The notes: generated from the sequence alone by a model not told the origin. 64,000 nucleotides of DNA from Nostoc calcicola FACHB-3891 (GCF_014697355.1 NZ_JACJRQ010000012.1:1-64000), one strand, 5' to 3'; positions 17,302 through 26,470 are shown, counted from the stretch's first letter. Program-made: numbers and translations.

Positions 17302-19062
17302 TTACTTGAGTTTGTGTAGCGACGATTTATAATCGCTAGGACTAGATGCTTGCAACCAAATTTCTAAACTTACCAATAACCAAAGTTTAACACCATAACG
17401 TCCCCAAACATCGCCTTTATAATCTAGCCAATCACGTAGTAGTGACTGATTGAAATAAGGTGCGATCGCACTTTTTTTATCTAACAATAATTTTCTAGCT
17501 TCTCGTTGCCAATGCTTGCGAAATCCCAACTGTACAGGTACCATCATTCCACTTTTGGGACGATGAATAATCGCCTCTGGTAAAATATCAGCAACAGCTT
17601 GTTTGAGTACTGCTTTTTCTTCTACTCCTGACAGTTTATATTCTGGAGGAATTTGCATACTCAAGTCAACAACTCGCTGGTCAAAAAGTGGCGATCGCCC
17701 ATGTAAACCTGCTGCTTGAGTTAAGTTATTTACTTTTGTCAAAATTTGGTCTGCTCCCTTAAATTTAATATTCAGTGCCATTAATCGATTTAAGTAACTG
17801 GCATCAGAATTTAAATCAGATGAAAATACAGATGGTTCTGTTTTGACTGCTGTCCAAACTTCTGATTTAAAAAGTTGCGGCAAGTCTAATGCACATTTTT
17901 GAAAAGCGATTAAATATGCTTGTAGTGAATCTTGATTATTAATTGAACCATATAAACTATTAATTAACATCGGCTGATTTTTCGGACCACCAAAACATGG
18001 ATCGCCACCTTCACCATTGAGGATAACTTGCACATTTTCTCGCGCCATTTTTCCCAAGAGAAAATTTGGCACTGTCAGCGGATCGCCTATGGGATCGTCG
18101 AGATATGCCATTGTTTCGGGTAGGCGTTCCCACATATCTTTAAAAGTAATTTCGAGAATGTGGTGTTGAGTTTGGCAATGTTGGGCTACCAAACTAGAAA
18201 ATTCTAACTCATTGGGAGATTCAGCCCCAAAATGAATTGAGTAAGTATGGACTGGTGGATGATGAAACTTTGCTGTTAAAGCGGTGATGCTGCTAGAGTC
18301 CAAACCACCAGAAAGGAAAACACCAACAGGTGCATTTTGCGGTAAATATTCTTGGATAATTTGATTTAGGAGAGAACGTAAGCGATCGCCATGCCATATT
18401 AAAGATTCATTCGCACCTGTAATCTGCTGTTGCAATTCCCAGTAAGTATAAACTTTCTCTGAAGGCATTTCGATAACAGTTCCGGGACGCACTTCTCGCA
18501 CTTGTTCCCAAAGTGTGCGTTCTCCCGGTACAAAGGCGCAGCAGAGATAGTCCCGCAATGCCACCAAATCGATATCGGTTGAACGATAGGATGCAAGCGA
18601 TCGCATTTTTGGCGCGATGGCGCGAATTGCACCAGTAGTAGTGTAATAGAGAGTGCGGCTACCAATGCGATCGCGTCCCAGCCATAATACTTGTTTGTGA
18701 CGATCCCAAATTACTAACCCAAACATCCCCACCAAAAATTTCAGACATTCGCAACCAAATTTTTCCCAAAGTTCAGCAATCAATTGACAATTGTTTTCCG
18801 AAAAACTACTTGCATCAGCTCCCAATTTTTGCAGCAACTCCAATCGATTAATTAACCAGACATCTCCAACTACCACAAATTGTTCTGTGGAACTGAGTCC
18901 AAATTGTTCTGTAGTCAGTGCAGAAATTACAGCAAACTGGTCATCTCGCCAGACTACATCTGCTGTTAGAGTATTTAATGTTCCCCAAACTACATGCCAG
19001 CTAGAGGAAACCTCTACAGATGAAATAGTAGATTTGGAATTTTTGAAAATATTGAAGAGCAT
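17302..19062 (-). CDS. Asparagine-synthetase-like protein without glutaminase Cys
   Basis: 586 residues from ATG 19062 (an in-frame TTG lies at 19080). The N-terminal half is Ntn-like (FGLVIWDRHKQVLWLGRDR, then GSRTLYYTT), but the first residues are MLFNIFKNSK, with no Cys2, so glutamine hydrolysis is unlikely. The synthetase half has the PP-loop GVFLSGGLDSSS and LNGEGGDPCFGG, then GRSPLFDQRVVD. It differs considerably from the 1456-3264 protein, which has the same defect. It probably uses ammonia or a partner subunit, or performs an adenylation-dependent condensation in a secondary pathway. It stands alone on the minus strand, back to back with the HemD-like gene. Confidence 0.85.
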   Translation of the reverse strand: MLFNIFKNSKSTISSVEVSSSWHVVWGTLNTLTADVVWRDDQFAVISALTTEQFGLSSTEQFVVVGDVWLINRLELLQKLGADASSFSENNCQLIAELWEKFGCECLKFLVGMFGLVIWDRHKQVLWLGRDRIGSRTLYYTTTGAIRAIAPKMRSLASYRSTDIDLVALRDYLCCAFVPGERTLWEQVREVRPGTVIEMPSEKVYTYWELQQQITGANESLIWHGDRLRSLLNQIIQEYLPQNAPVGVFLSGGLDSSSITALTAKFHHPPVHTYSIHFGAESPNELEFSSLVAQHCQTQHHILEITFKDMWERLPETMAYLDDPIGDPLTVPNFLLGKMARENVQVILNGEGGDPCFGGPKNQPMLINSLYGSINNQDSLQAYLIAFQKCALDLPQLFKSEVWTAVKTEPSVFSSDLNSDASYLNRLMALNIKFKGADQILTKVNNLTQAAGLHGRSPLFDQRVVDLSMQIPPEYKLSGVEEKAVLKQAVADILPEAIIHRPKSGMMVPVQLGFRKHWQREARKLLLDKKSAIAPYFNQSLLRDWLDYKGDVWGRYGVKLWLLVSLEIWLQASSPSDYKSSLHKLK

Positions 19063-19172
19063 ATTCAGTATTATTAACAACAGAAGGAATTTTTGTAACT
19101 ATAGCTTCATCATTAATAAAAGCACGAGCCGTTTTTCAAAACTAGCTTAATCTTTAATTGTATACTTGAATA

Positions 19173-20012
19173 ATGCGTATTAAATCAACAGAAATTAACT
19201 TGCTCACTCCATCTAAAAAATTACCTCTATATAACAAGAGAATTTTAGTGACAGCACCGAGAAATTATGCTTATCGGTTATCTGAACAAATCATCAAAAA
19301 AGGTGGTCTACCTGTTTTGATGCCTACTATCGAAACCTGTTATTTATCAAACTATACTCAGTTAGATACCGCTCTGAGCCAGATAAAAGAATTTGATTGG
19401 ATTATCTTTACAAGCAGAAACGGAATCACTGCGTTTTTTCACCGGATGAATGATTTAGATATTCCTGTGTCTGTGTTAGAAAATTGTCAATTATGTGCAT
19501 TAGGGAAAGATTCCGAGAGCTTATTATCTTTTAGTGGCAAAGTGGATTTAATTCCCAGAGAATCTGGCCCAAGGGGAATTGTGGCTGAATTAAGCAAACT
19601 TGGGCGGATTCACGAAAAAAAAGTTCTGATACCTGCTCCAGAGGTTGTGAGTTTGCCGGAACCTAATGTTATACCCAATTTAATTACAGACTTAGAGAAT
19701 TTGGGCATCGAAGTAACTCGCGTACCTAGTTATGTTACCCAGGGTTTAGATAAAAATATGTACAGTATTGAATTAAACCTGATTCGTCAAGGAAACATCA
19801 ATGTAATTGCTTTTAGTAGCACAGCGGAAATAGAAAGCTTTTTAAGAATGGTTAACTGCCCAAGCGATTACGAAGATTGTGCGATCGCCTGTTTTGGTCC
19901 CTATACAGCAGCCAATGCTCAAAATTTAGGAGTCAACGTTTCTATAGTATCTGAGGATTATAGTTCATTTGAGGGATTTGCAGAAGCGATCGCCAAATTT
20001 TTCGCGGTGTGA
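19173..20012 (+). CDS. Uroporphyrinogen-III synthase family protein (HemD-like)
   Basis: 279 residues with the two-lobed HemD architecture: KRILVTAPRNYAYRL at the start, FDWIIFTSRNGITAFF in lobe one, VLIPAPEVVSLPEPN at the hinge, and VIAFSSTAEIESFL then CFGPYTAANAQNLG in lobe two. The family cyclises hydroxymethylbilane to uroporphyrinogen III. The sequence is somewhat divergent, so it may be a second, specialised copy instead of the housekeeping gene. It is 110 bases from the divergently transcribed asparagine-synthetase-like gene and 147 bases upstream of the ferredoxin gene. Confidence 0.75.
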   Translation: MRIKSTEINLLTPSKKLPLYNKRILVTAPRNYAYRLSEQIIKKGGLPVLMPTIETCYLSNYTQLDTALSQIKEFDWIIFTSRNGITAFFHRMNDLDIPVSVLENCQLCALGKDSESLLSFSGKVDLIPRESGPRGIVAELSKLGRIHEKKVLIPAPEVVSLPEPNVIPNLITDLENLGIEVTRVPSYVTQGLDKNMYSIELNLIRQGNINVIAFSSTAEIESFLRMVNCPSDYEDCAIACFGPYTAANAQNLGVNVSIVSEDYSSFEGFAEAIAKFFAV

Positions 20013-20158
20013 TTTTCGTGTCTAGCTTCTGGTAGATGTCAACTAGCGTCACTAGCTGCTTCTTGAAGCTAGAAAAATCAACCACAATTAACTCTAGACT
20101 AGCAGCACATAAACCCGTAGTATCGAAAATGGAGTTTATATTAGTTAGGGATTTTTAC

Positions 20159-20461
20159 ATGGCAGCTTACAAGGTCACATTAAAGACCCCAGATGGTGAA
20201 AAAACAATTGAAGTTGATGAAGATGATTACATCCTAGAGATTGCTAACGAGGAGAACGGTCTAGACTTGCCCTACTCCTGTAACGCTGGTTCTTGCTCTA
20301 CCTGCGCCGGGAAGCTGATTTCAGGCGAAATTGACCAAGACGATCAAAATTTCTTAGACGACGACCAAATTGACGCAGGATGGGTACTTACCTGTGTGGC
20401 TAAACCCCTTTCTGATTGCGTCATCGAAACCCATCAAGAAGAAGCGCTCCAAAACGCTTAA
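20159..20461 (+). CDS. Plant-type [2Fe-2S] ferredoxin
   Basis: 100 residues starting [14 protein letters not shown]. Iron-sulfur ligands follow the plant-type spacing: CNAGSCSTC (Cys-x4-Cys-x2-Cys) and a fourth cysteine in [10 protein letters not shown]. It is highly acidic ([18 protein letters not shown]), as expected for the soluble electron carrier between photosystem I and FNR or other reductases. It resembles the vegetative PetF type more than heterocyst FdxH, whose loop sequence differs. The longer frame from 20036 is rejected because ferredoxins start at this methionine. A hairpin lies 37 bases after the stop. Confidence 0.93.
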   Translation: MAAYKVTLKTPDGEKTIEVDEDDYILEIANEENGLDLPYSCNAGSCSTCAGKLISGEIDQDDQNFLDDDQIDAGWVLTCVAKPLSDCVIETHQEEALQNA

Positions 20462-20497
20462 CTAAGAAATCTGGATTTAATAAAGAGCAAGTTTGTC

Positions 20498-20530
20498 AGG
20501 TGCGTTACGGATATTCTTCCTAACGCACCT
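20498..20530 (+). terminator. Hairpin after the ferredoxin gene
   Basis: Perfect 10-bp inverted repeat AGGTGCGTTA / TAACGCACCT with a 13-base loop, 37 bases downstream of the ferredoxin stop. There is no T-run, so it may stabilise the 3' end or be a dispersed repeat instead of being a classical terminator. Confidence 0.45.
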
Positions 20531-20803
20531 AAAATCTCAAGTAGTGGGTTACCCTACGCGATAACACAACACCCTTTGGGTGAGGCTCCTTCTGGAGCGA
20601 GACGCTTCTCTACGAGAGGCTCCACAAAGCGAAGGTGGCTAAGGCTGCCCTAAGACTAGTCGGCTACAGAAGGAAACCTTCTCGATCGCTGGTTCACAAG
20701 TTACTACAACTTTGGCAACCAAAGCAACGCACTAGCTCGCTGCTTACAAGATTTAAAATTTTGCCCTTTCCTAAAAAACCTGTATAGGCTCAGCAAATCA
20801 GAC

Positions 20804-20835
20804 AAAAAAGCGCTCTCCAAAAGTGAGCGCTTTTT
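20804..20835 (+). terminator. Rho-independent-type terminator hairpin
   Basis: GCGCTC and GAGCGC arms flanked by A6 and T5, a classical bidirectional terminator shape. It lies 340 bases downstream of the ferredoxin gene with no recognised gene close by on either strand; it may mark a lost gene or an untranslated transcript end. It resembles the psbA terminator in layout. Confidence 0.55.
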
Positions 20836-20876
20836 ATTACGTTTAATATCATGTTTGCCATTAATAGTTTTCATGT

Positions 20877-21044
20877 ATTTGAACCACATCTGTTGTAAAG
20901 GCACAGCAATACTGTGGCCCTACCGCATGGTCTATTTACGTGGAAATAGCTGTAAACCGCATTCGTTCCCACTCCAAAGCTGATATTAACTGTCTCAATC
21001 GACAAGAAGCAGAGGCTTTATTTAAAGCAGAAATTAACGTGTAG
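20877..21044 (+). other. Possible gene remnant
   Basis: A stop-bounded frame reading VVKAQQYCGPTAWSIYVEIA onwards to EAEALFKAEINV, with protein-like composition but no ATG; the only in-frame start is a GTG about 34 codons from the end. It may be the end of a decayed gene. No family recognised. Confidence 0.25.
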
Positions 21045-21075
21045 AAAAAGGTTACTTACCTCTACAAGTACAAGG

Positions 21076-21116
21076 TAGGGGCGCAAAGCTTTGCGCCTCT
21101 ACAAATTTCTGTACCT
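21076..21116. repeat. Palindromic dispersed repeat (GGGGCGCA family)
   Basis: Core GGTAGGGGCGCAAAGCTTTG continuing as its near complement, followed by TACCTCAT. It belongs to the same dispersed hairpin family as those at 37731-37808, 58017-58066 and 62000-62057, here with a different palindrome centre. Confidence 0.6.
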
Positions 21117-21209
21117 CATTTGATTGGGAACCACTATATCTGATTGGATTGCATTTTTTAATCTTTATAGAGATAATAAAAGACTGATAACCAACTGCTC
21201 ACAACAGAT

Positions 21210-21530
21210 ATGTCAATAAGTTGGATTTACCTCATTGCAGCAATTACTTTTGAAGTTTCAGGCACAATTTGCATGAAATTATCAGAAGGATTTACTAAAA
21301 TAGTTCCTTCGGTATTCATATTTGTTTTCTATGGACTTTCTTTTACTTTTTTGAACCTGGCTCTCAAAAGAATTGAAGTAAGTGTGGCTTATGCTGTCTG
21401 GGCTGCATTGGGAACTATTCTAGTCGCTATGATTGGTATGATTTGGTTTCGTGAATCTGCCACATTTACCAAACTCATTTCCATCACCTTAATAATCATT
21501 GGGGTAATTGGTATCAATTCAAGTCGATAA
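21210..21530 (+). CDS. Small multidrug resistance (SMR) transporter
   Basis: 106 residues with four transmembrane helices and the SMR pattern: Glu15 in helix 1 (AAITFEVSGTICMKLSEGF), AYAVWAALGT in helix 3 and a C-terminal helix ending IGVIGINSS. These proton-coupled dimers of the plasma membrane export cationic drugs, polyamines or guanidinium-like compounds; the substrate cannot be predicted. It is a single gene between repeats. Confidence 0.88.
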   Translation: MSISWIYLIAAITFEVSGTICMKLSEGFTKIVPSVFIFVFYGLSFTFLNLALKRIEVSVAYAVWAALGTILVAMIGMIWFRESATFTKLISITLIIIGVIGINSSR

Positions 21531-21848
21531 TTAAAAGAGGCTAGTACCGCTGCGCGGAAGTCAAAAGTCAAAAGTAAAAAATACCTCGTCTCTTACAAGG
21601 GACGAGGGAAATTAACCAAAACTGATAATTCTGCTTGTTGCTGTCGTAGTAAATATGTCAGCAACTTTATTGTTCCCTTAGCAAAGCAAACTTAACTAAA
21701 GGTACTTAAAAGTATAGTAAATCTCGGTAAATATAGCCCACAAGTAATTGACTTTTAATACTTTACCAGAGACAACCAAAATCATCCTGCCAATTTGGCA
21801 AATTTTCTATACACTGAATCGTAAAGAACATTCAGCAATAGTAAAAAC
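21531..21848. other. Intergenic stretch between convergent genes
   Basis: 317 bases between the 3' ends of the SMR gene and the GatD-like gene. The first part has short repeat DNA (AAGTCAAAAGTCAAAAG). No hairpin with a T-run, gene or RNA was recognised. Confidence 0.4.
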
Positions 21849-22667
21849 TCAAGCTTGCGTCGTCGCGTGAGTTGGTAAAGTAACCTTTAATCGCTGAAAC
21901 ATCGCTTCCCTTGCTTGGACAGCAAGACGATCGTCTAATGGTTTCAGGCTAATTGCCTGTTGATACTTTAGCCGCAATGCCGTTTGAATTAACCAATCAG
22001 CTACGAAGGGATTTTTAGGTAACAAAGGACCGTGAGAATAGGTAGCGATCGCATTTTGATAAAACGCTCCTTCTGTTCCATCTTCACCATTATTGCCTAA
22101 GCCGTACACCACTCGTCCCAAAGCTTCCACTTTCCCCAGCTTGGTACGTCCACCGTGATTTTCAAAGCCTACCAAATATGGTGTACTACCCGTCATCTCT
22201 TGCAAATCCTGCGCCAAACGTGAAGCTGTAACTTCGATTACTAAATTTCCAATACAGCGCTTAGTATTTTCACCAGGATGCACAGAAACTAAATCGAGTA
22301 TTCCCAAGCCTTCAATACGTTTTCCCAAGCTGGGTTCATAATAGTGTCCCAGCAATTGGGGAGAACCACAAGTAAAAACTCCTGGTGTCCCATTTTCAAT
22401 TTTTTCACGCATGGCGTCAGCTTTCGCGCCTTGCAAATCACGCATGACAATTTCTTGCTGGCGGTCTTGTGCGCCACCACCGACTATGACATCTACAGAT
22501 TTAATATCATCTGCTGTGGCATCTCGATCTAAAGGTAATACTTTAACAGTGTATCCCCGCCACTGAGCGCGACGTTCTATAGTAATTACATTACCGCGAT
22601 CGCCATAGGTACTCATCAACGTCGGATACAGCCAACCAATTGTTAATTCTAAATCTTGGGAACTCAT
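21849..22667 (-). CDS. gatD: Lipid II isoglutaminyl synthase, glutaminase subunit GatD
   Basis: About 272 residues from ATG 22667; the longer frame to 22727 runs through a heptamer repeat and is rejected. It is a CobB/CobQ-type class I amidotransferase: nucleophile Cys in GVFTCGSPQLLGHYY and catalytic His in YSHGPLLPKNPFVADWL. With MurT it amidates the D-glutamate of lipid II to isoglutamine, supplying ammonia from glutamine. The MurT gene lies directly upstream on the same strand with a 62-base gap containing ATGACAA/ATGACCA repeats, so they form an operon. Confidence 0.88.
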   Translation of the reverse strand: MSSQDLELTIGWLYPTLMSTYGDRGNVITIERRAQWRGYTVKVLPLDRDATADDIKSVDVIVGGGAQDRQQEIVMRDLQGAKADAMREKIENGTPGVFTCGSPQLLGHYYEPSLGKRIEGLGILDLVSVHPGENTKRCIGNLVIEVTASRLAQDLQEMTGSTPYLVGFENHGGRTKLGKVEALGRVVYGLGNNGEDGTEGAFYQNAIATYSHGPLLPKNPFVADWLIQTALRLKYQQAISLKPLDDRLAVQAREAMFQRLKVTLPTHATTQA

Positions 22668-22729
22668 AATTTTGGGGAATGGGGCATAACTGATAACAAA
22701 TGACAAATGACCAATGACCAATGACAAAT

Positions 22730-24067
22730 TTAAAGAATTTTCCGACCAGTGAGAACTTCTCGCACTTCTAGCATGGCTGAATAGGTAGGGAGAATGTGCA
22801 AAGTTTCATTGTCTGGTGTATGCTCTAGGGCAGTAGCGATCGCTTGTCGTAAATCTTCTTCGACAATTAAATTTAATGTACTTTCAGGAGACTTTTGGCT
22901 GTAACGCAGGCGTAGTGCCATATCATAAACGCGATCGCCACTTACTACTAAAGTTCCTCCTCGTTCGACTAATTTCTCGGTATCCACGTCCCAAATCCAA
23001 GATACATCTGTACCATCGGGGGTGCGATCGTTTAATACTAACAACGTAGTTTTATCTGTGCTTTGAGTCACCACGCGAATTGTTTCATTTGTACCCACAG
23101 GATTTTTTGATAACAAAATTCGCACTTTCTTACCATTAATTACTAAATCTTCAGCACGACCAAAAGCGGCTTGAAAATTGTTAACAGTATTTTTAATTGT
23201 TGCTTCATCAACTCCTAACTCTTTGGCTGCTGTTACTGCTGCCAAAGTATTATATTTGTTATACAAACCAACAAGAATTTGCGGCCATTCACTACTTTCG
23301 AGAGTTGGTTGACTTTTACTAAAACCACACTTGGGACAAGTAAAATCTCCCAAATGCGATAAGTAAACACCTTGATAATCTAAGGAATGTCCACATTTGG
23401 GACAATAGATAGAATCAACAGCGTGAGGAATTGCTTCTAGATAATGTTGTGGTTCATTCAAGCCAAAGAATAACACCCGTTGGGGTAACTGCTGACCAAG
23501 GTAAGATAAAGTTGGATCGTCAGCGTTAGGAATGACCACTGTTTCTGGTGGTAGGGTGGAAATAACTTTTGTCCAACGTTTACTAATTGTGTCCACTTCC
23601 CCGTATCTATCAAGCTGGTCGCGGAACAAGTTTAAACAAAGGATAATTTGCGGTTGGAGTGGAGTTAAGACTTTCGGGACAATATTTTCGTCAACTTCCA
23701 AAATGGCGTAATCAACATCTAAAGTACCTACCAAATTGGTGCCCTCCAACAAAGCCGTCATCAAGCCATTTTCGAGATTTGCACCTGTAGAATTATGAGC
23801 AATGGTGTAGCCTTTGTTTTCTAGTATCGTTTTTAAAAGCAGCGATGTTGTAGTTTTGCCATTAGTACCGGCAATTAAAATCACTCCCTTTTTAACTTGC
23901 TGACTCAATAATTGTAAAAGTTGGGGTTCAATGCGACGAGCAATTGAGCCTGGTAATACACTAGCAGCACCGAGACGCAGCGATCGCACTAAAAACGTCA
24001 CAGTTTTTGCCACTGACACCGCGAAACCCAATCGCACTCTATCTGTAAGTTGTATTTTGTTTCCCAC
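22730..24067 (-). CDS. murT: Lipid II isoglutaminyl synthase, Mur-ligase subunit MurT
   Basis: 445 residues starting at GTG 24067. Mur-ligase features are AGTNGKTTTSLLL (ATP P-loop), NLFRDQLDRYGE and the C-terminal domain typical of MurT. A four-cysteine zinc ribbon, CPKCGHS and CPKCGFS, is inserted in the middle domain, as is usual for MurT. It activates the glutamate carboxylate of lipid II with ATP while GatD provides ammonia. It acts at the cytoplasmic face in peptidoglycan synthesis. It is the first gene of the murT-gatD operon. Confidence 0.9.
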   Translation of the reverse strand: MGNKIQLTDRVRLGFAVSVAKTVTFLVRSLRLGAASVLPGSIARRIEPQLLQLLSQQVKKGVILIAGTNGKTTTSLLLKTILENKGYTIAHNSTGANLENGLMTALLEGTNLVGTLDVDYAILEVDENIVPKVLTPLQPQIILCLNLFRDQLDRYGEVDTISKRWTKVISTLPPETVVIPNADDPTLSYLGQQLPQRVLFFGLNEPQHYLEAIPHAVDSIYCPKCGHSLDYQGVYLSHLGDFTCPKCGFSKSQPTLESSEWPQILVGLYNKYNTLAAVTAAKELGVDEATIKNTVNNFQAAFGRAEDLVINGKKVRILLSKNPVGTNETIRVVTQSTDKTTLLVLNDRTPDGTDVSWIWDVDTEKLVERGGTLVVSGDRVYDMALRLRYSQKSPESTLNLIVEEDLRQAIATALEHTPDNETLHILPTYSAMLEVREVLTGRKIL

Positions 24068-24224
24068 ATCCGTATCCTAGTCTTCTGGCGGTTGCTAATT
24101 GAAAATTTTGGCGTTGCAAATTTAATCTTGTGAGTTTAGCGAATCCTAGCTGAAAACGCCAGTGTCAATATGAAGAGGCAGGGGGGCAGGGGGCGGGGGG
24201 CAGGGGGCAGGGTGAGAAAATCCT

Positions 24225-24256
24225 TGTAGAGACGTTGCAATTGCAACGTCTCTACA
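24225..24256. repeat. Perfect 32-bp palindrome
   Basis: TGTAGAGACGTTGCAA followed directly by its exact reverse complement. It can form a cruciform or RNA hairpin. It lies between a G-rich tract and the tandem repeat array in the murT upstream region. Confidence 0.8.
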
Positions 24257-24295
24257 TCTGGATTCATACCGCAATTGAGCAACGCATAATTTTTG

Positions 24296-24484
24296 CAGGT
24301 CAATGCAACAAAGGTGCAGGTCAATGCAACAAAGGTGCAGGTCAATGCAACAAAGGTGCAGGTCAATGCAACAAAGGTGCAAGTCAATGCAACAAAGGTG
24401 CAAGTCAATGCAACAAAGGTGCAGGTCAATGCAACAAAGGTGCAAGTCAATGCAACAAAGGTGCAGGTCAATGCAACAAAGATG
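24296..24484 (+). repeat. 21-bp tandem repeat, nine copies
   Basis: Nine exact-length units of CAGGTCAATGCAACAAAGGTG type, differing only at G/A positions, plus a partial tenth. Because 21 is divisible by three, open frames of the same heptapeptide run through in several frames on both strands; these are judged non-coding. It lies between the divergent murT and RsbR-like genes. Confidence 0.92.
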
Positions 24485-24516
24485 CAAGTCAAGAGACTTG
24501 ACTTGTGTGTACACCG

Positions 24517-24634
24517 TAGCATCTCTCCCTACCTCCCCTGCTTCCCCTGCCCCCTTGCCTCCCCTGCCTTCCCTGCCTCCCCTGCCTCCCCTGCCTCCCC
24601 TGCCCCCTGCCCCCTACCCCCTGCCCCCTTTCCT
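24517..24634. repeat. C-rich low-complexity tract
   Basis: Repeated CCCCTGCCT units on the plus strand just upstream of the RsbR-like gene. A G-rich counterpart lies at 24178-24212. Together they make a long imperfect inverted repeat around the tandem array. Confidence 0.7.
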
Positions 24635-24714
24635 CTTTTTGACTTCATCTCTCACCTTGGACTGAATCGTCATACACTGATTTTGTACTTGATGAAAGCG
24701 GTTGCCCTTACCTT

Positions 24715-25572
24715 ATGGGAACGATGAGCGAAAGTAAAATACCAGAGATCCTAGAAACCTTCGAGGCAGATTTGCTCTCGGAGTGGACTCAGGAGTTAGC
24801 CACTGTCAATATTCGGAGAGGCTTAATTAAAGAAGCCCAGTTAAAGGAGGAGTGCCGGGAATTTCTGAGCTTGTTTAGGCTCGCCGTTGGGCAGGGCAAC
24901 TTGACTAATATTCAGACACCAGCGTGGCAGGAGATGCGGGAGATGCTGACTAGCATTTCTCGATCGCGATCGCAACAAGGTTTCACACCGACTGAAACGG
25001 CTACATTCGTCTTTTCCTTCAAGCAACCCCTGTTCAATCGATTGCGCCAGCAATTGCTTGACCCCATTGTTTTGGGTGATGAGATTTGGCTAGCCACAAG
25101 CTTACTAGATCGGCTGGGATTGCTGGTGGTGGAAGCGTATCAGAAGGCGCGGGAAGAAGTGATTTTCCGACAGCAAGAAGAGTTGATGGAGCTGTCTACC
25201 CCAGTGGTTAAACTCTGGGAGGGAATTTTGGCATTGCCCATTATCGGCACCCTGGATAGTACCCGCACTCAAGTAGTAATGGAGTCGTTATTACAAAAAA
25301 TCGTTGAAACAGGGTCAGAAGTTGCCATCATTGACATTACTGGGGTTCCCACCGTCGATACCCTCACCGCTCAACATCTGCTCAAGACCGTTACCGCTGC
25401 CCGTCTTATGGGAGCTGATTGTATAATCAGTGGCATTCGTCCGCAAATTGCCCAAACTATGGTCTATCTCGGCATTGATTTTGCAAATGTGACAACAAAG
25501 GCGACTCTAGCTGATGCCTTTCTCACGGCGTTAAAACGGATGGGAGCAAGTATTCGCTCTCAATCGAAATAG
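24715..25572 (+). CDS. rsbR: RsbR-like stressosome protein (STAS domain)
   Basis: 285 residues (an ATG at 24724 is an alternative start). Residues 1-150 form a helical RsbR-type N-terminal sensor domain, followed by a linker (EELMELSTPVVKLWEGI) and a C-terminal STAS domain with the phosphoacceptor region IIDITGVPTVDT and MGADCIISGIRPQIAQT. In Bacillus RsbR and RsbS form the stressosome core and are phosphorylated by RsbT. Its stop is 17 bases before the RsbS-like gene, beginning a tightly packed series up to 32033. The signal sensed is unknown. Confidence 0.87.
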   Translation: MGTMSESKIPEILETFEADLLSEWTQELATVNIRRGLIKEAQLKEECREFLSLFRLAVGQGNLTNIQTPAWQEMREMLTSISRSRSQQGFTPTETATFVFSFKQPLFNRLRQQLLDPIVLGDEIWLATSLLDRLGLLVVEAYQKAREEVIFRQQEELMELSTPVVKLWEGILALPIIGTLDSTRTQVVMESLLQKIVETGSEVAIIDITGVPTVDTLTAQHLLKTVTAARLMGADCIISGIRPQIAQTMVYLGIDFANVTTKATLADAFLTALKRMGASIRSQSK

Positions 25573-25589
25573 ATGGAGCGAAAAAACCA

Positions 25590-26003
25590 ATGGAACGCAT
25601 TCCTATACTGAAAATGGGGGATCTCCTGCTTGTGACGATCCAAGTGGATATGCACGATCGCCTCGCCATGACGCTACAGGATGACCTGACTAACCGCATC
25701 ACTGAAACTCACGCTCACGGTGTGCTGATCGATATTTCTGGATTAGAGATTGTTGATTCGTTCATTGGCAGGATTTTAAGTAACATTGCCAAAATGTCAC
25801 GGGTGCTGGATGCCGAAACAGTTGTCGTTGGAATGCAGCCTGCTGTAGCAATCACCCTAGTGGAATTGGGGCTGTCGTTGACGGGCATTCGCACTGCCCT
25901 AAATGTAGAAAAGGGCATGGCACTGTTGCGATCGTCACTCGGTGAAACCACAAATCAAATTACTACCACCAAATGGCTTGCAGACGACGATGCAGAAGAC
26001 TGA
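25590..26003 (+). CDS. rsbS: RsbS-like STAS-domain stressosome protein
   Basis: 137 residues, a lone STAS domain: IPILKMGDLLLVTIQVDM at the start and LIDISGLEIVDSF holding the serine that RsbT kinases phosphorylate in RsbS. It lacks the N-terminal sensor domain of RsbR. Position between RsbR-like and RsbT-like genes, in the canonical order, supports the name. The 3' end probably overlaps the RsbT-like gene. Confidence 0.87.
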   Translation: MERIPILKMGDLLLVTIQVDMHDRLAMTLQDDLTNRITETHAHGVLIDISGLEIVDSFIGRILSNIAKMSRVLDAETVVVGMQPAVAITLVELGLSLTGIRTALNVEKGMALLRSSLGETTNQITTTKWLADDDAED

Positions 26004-26388
26004 AACGATGGCAATTCAATCTTCTGGTGATGTAGTCTTAGTTCGCCAAGCCGTGCGCCACCTGGCTGTGGAGATTGGCTTTAGCTTAGTAGACCAAACT
26101 AAAATTGTCACCGCCGCTAGTGAGTTAGCGCGTAATACCCTAGACTATGGGGGAGGCGGCACAGCAAAGCTAGAAACGCTTCAGGAAGGAAAACGACGAG
26201 GACTCAAGCTGACCTTTGAAGATCGAGGCCCAGGAATTCCCGATATCGAACTGGCGCTCAAGGATGGGTTCACCACAGGTGGTGGGTTAGGTATGGGACT
26301 GAGCGGCGCCAAGCGACTTGCCAACGAATTTGAGATTCAGTCTGCGGTGGGAGAAGGAACACGGGTAACAATTGTACGATGGAAATAG
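25990..26388 (+). CDS. rsbT: RsbT-like serine/threonine kinase
   Basis: 132 residues from ATG 25990, which overlaps the preceding gene; ATG 26008 is an alternative and a GTG at 25942 seems too early. It is a GHKL-fold ATPase of the anti-sigma type: ASELARNTLDYGGGG (N box), EDRGPGIPD (G1), GGGLGMGLSGAKRL (G2). RsbT phosphorylates RsbS and RsbR and, when released, activates a partner phosphatase. Length equals that of Bacillus RsbT. Confidence 0.85.
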   Translation: MQKTETMAIQSSGDVVLVRQAVRHLAVEIGFSLVDQTKIVTAASELARNTLDYGGGGTAKLETLQEGKRRGLKLTFEDRGPGIPDIELALKDGFTTGGGLGMGLSGAKRLANEFEIQSAVGEGTRVTIVRWK

Positions 26389-26395
26389 AACAGAA

Positions 26396-26470
26396 GTCAG
26401 AATTCAGGAGTCAGAATTCAGGAGTCAGAATTCAGGAGTCAGAATTCAGGAGTTAGAAGTCAGAATTCAG
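26396..26470 (+). repeat. 15-bp tandem GTCAGAATTCAGGA repeats
   Basis: Four to five head-to-tail copies of AGTCAGAATTCAGG units directly after the RsbT-like stop. The same sequence is scattered through other intergenic regions of the window (for example 14640, 46140 and 60530). Confidence 0.85.

Noticed and set aside
20036..20158. 41-residue N-terminal extension of the ferredoxin
   Set aside because: Ferredoxins of this type start at MAAYKVTL; the extension has no transit-peptide function in a cyanobacterium.
24136..24727. Several long open frames on both strands through the tandem repeat
   Set aside because: They exist only because the repeat unit is 21 bases, a multiple of three; products are heptapeptide repeats followed by low-complexity DNA.
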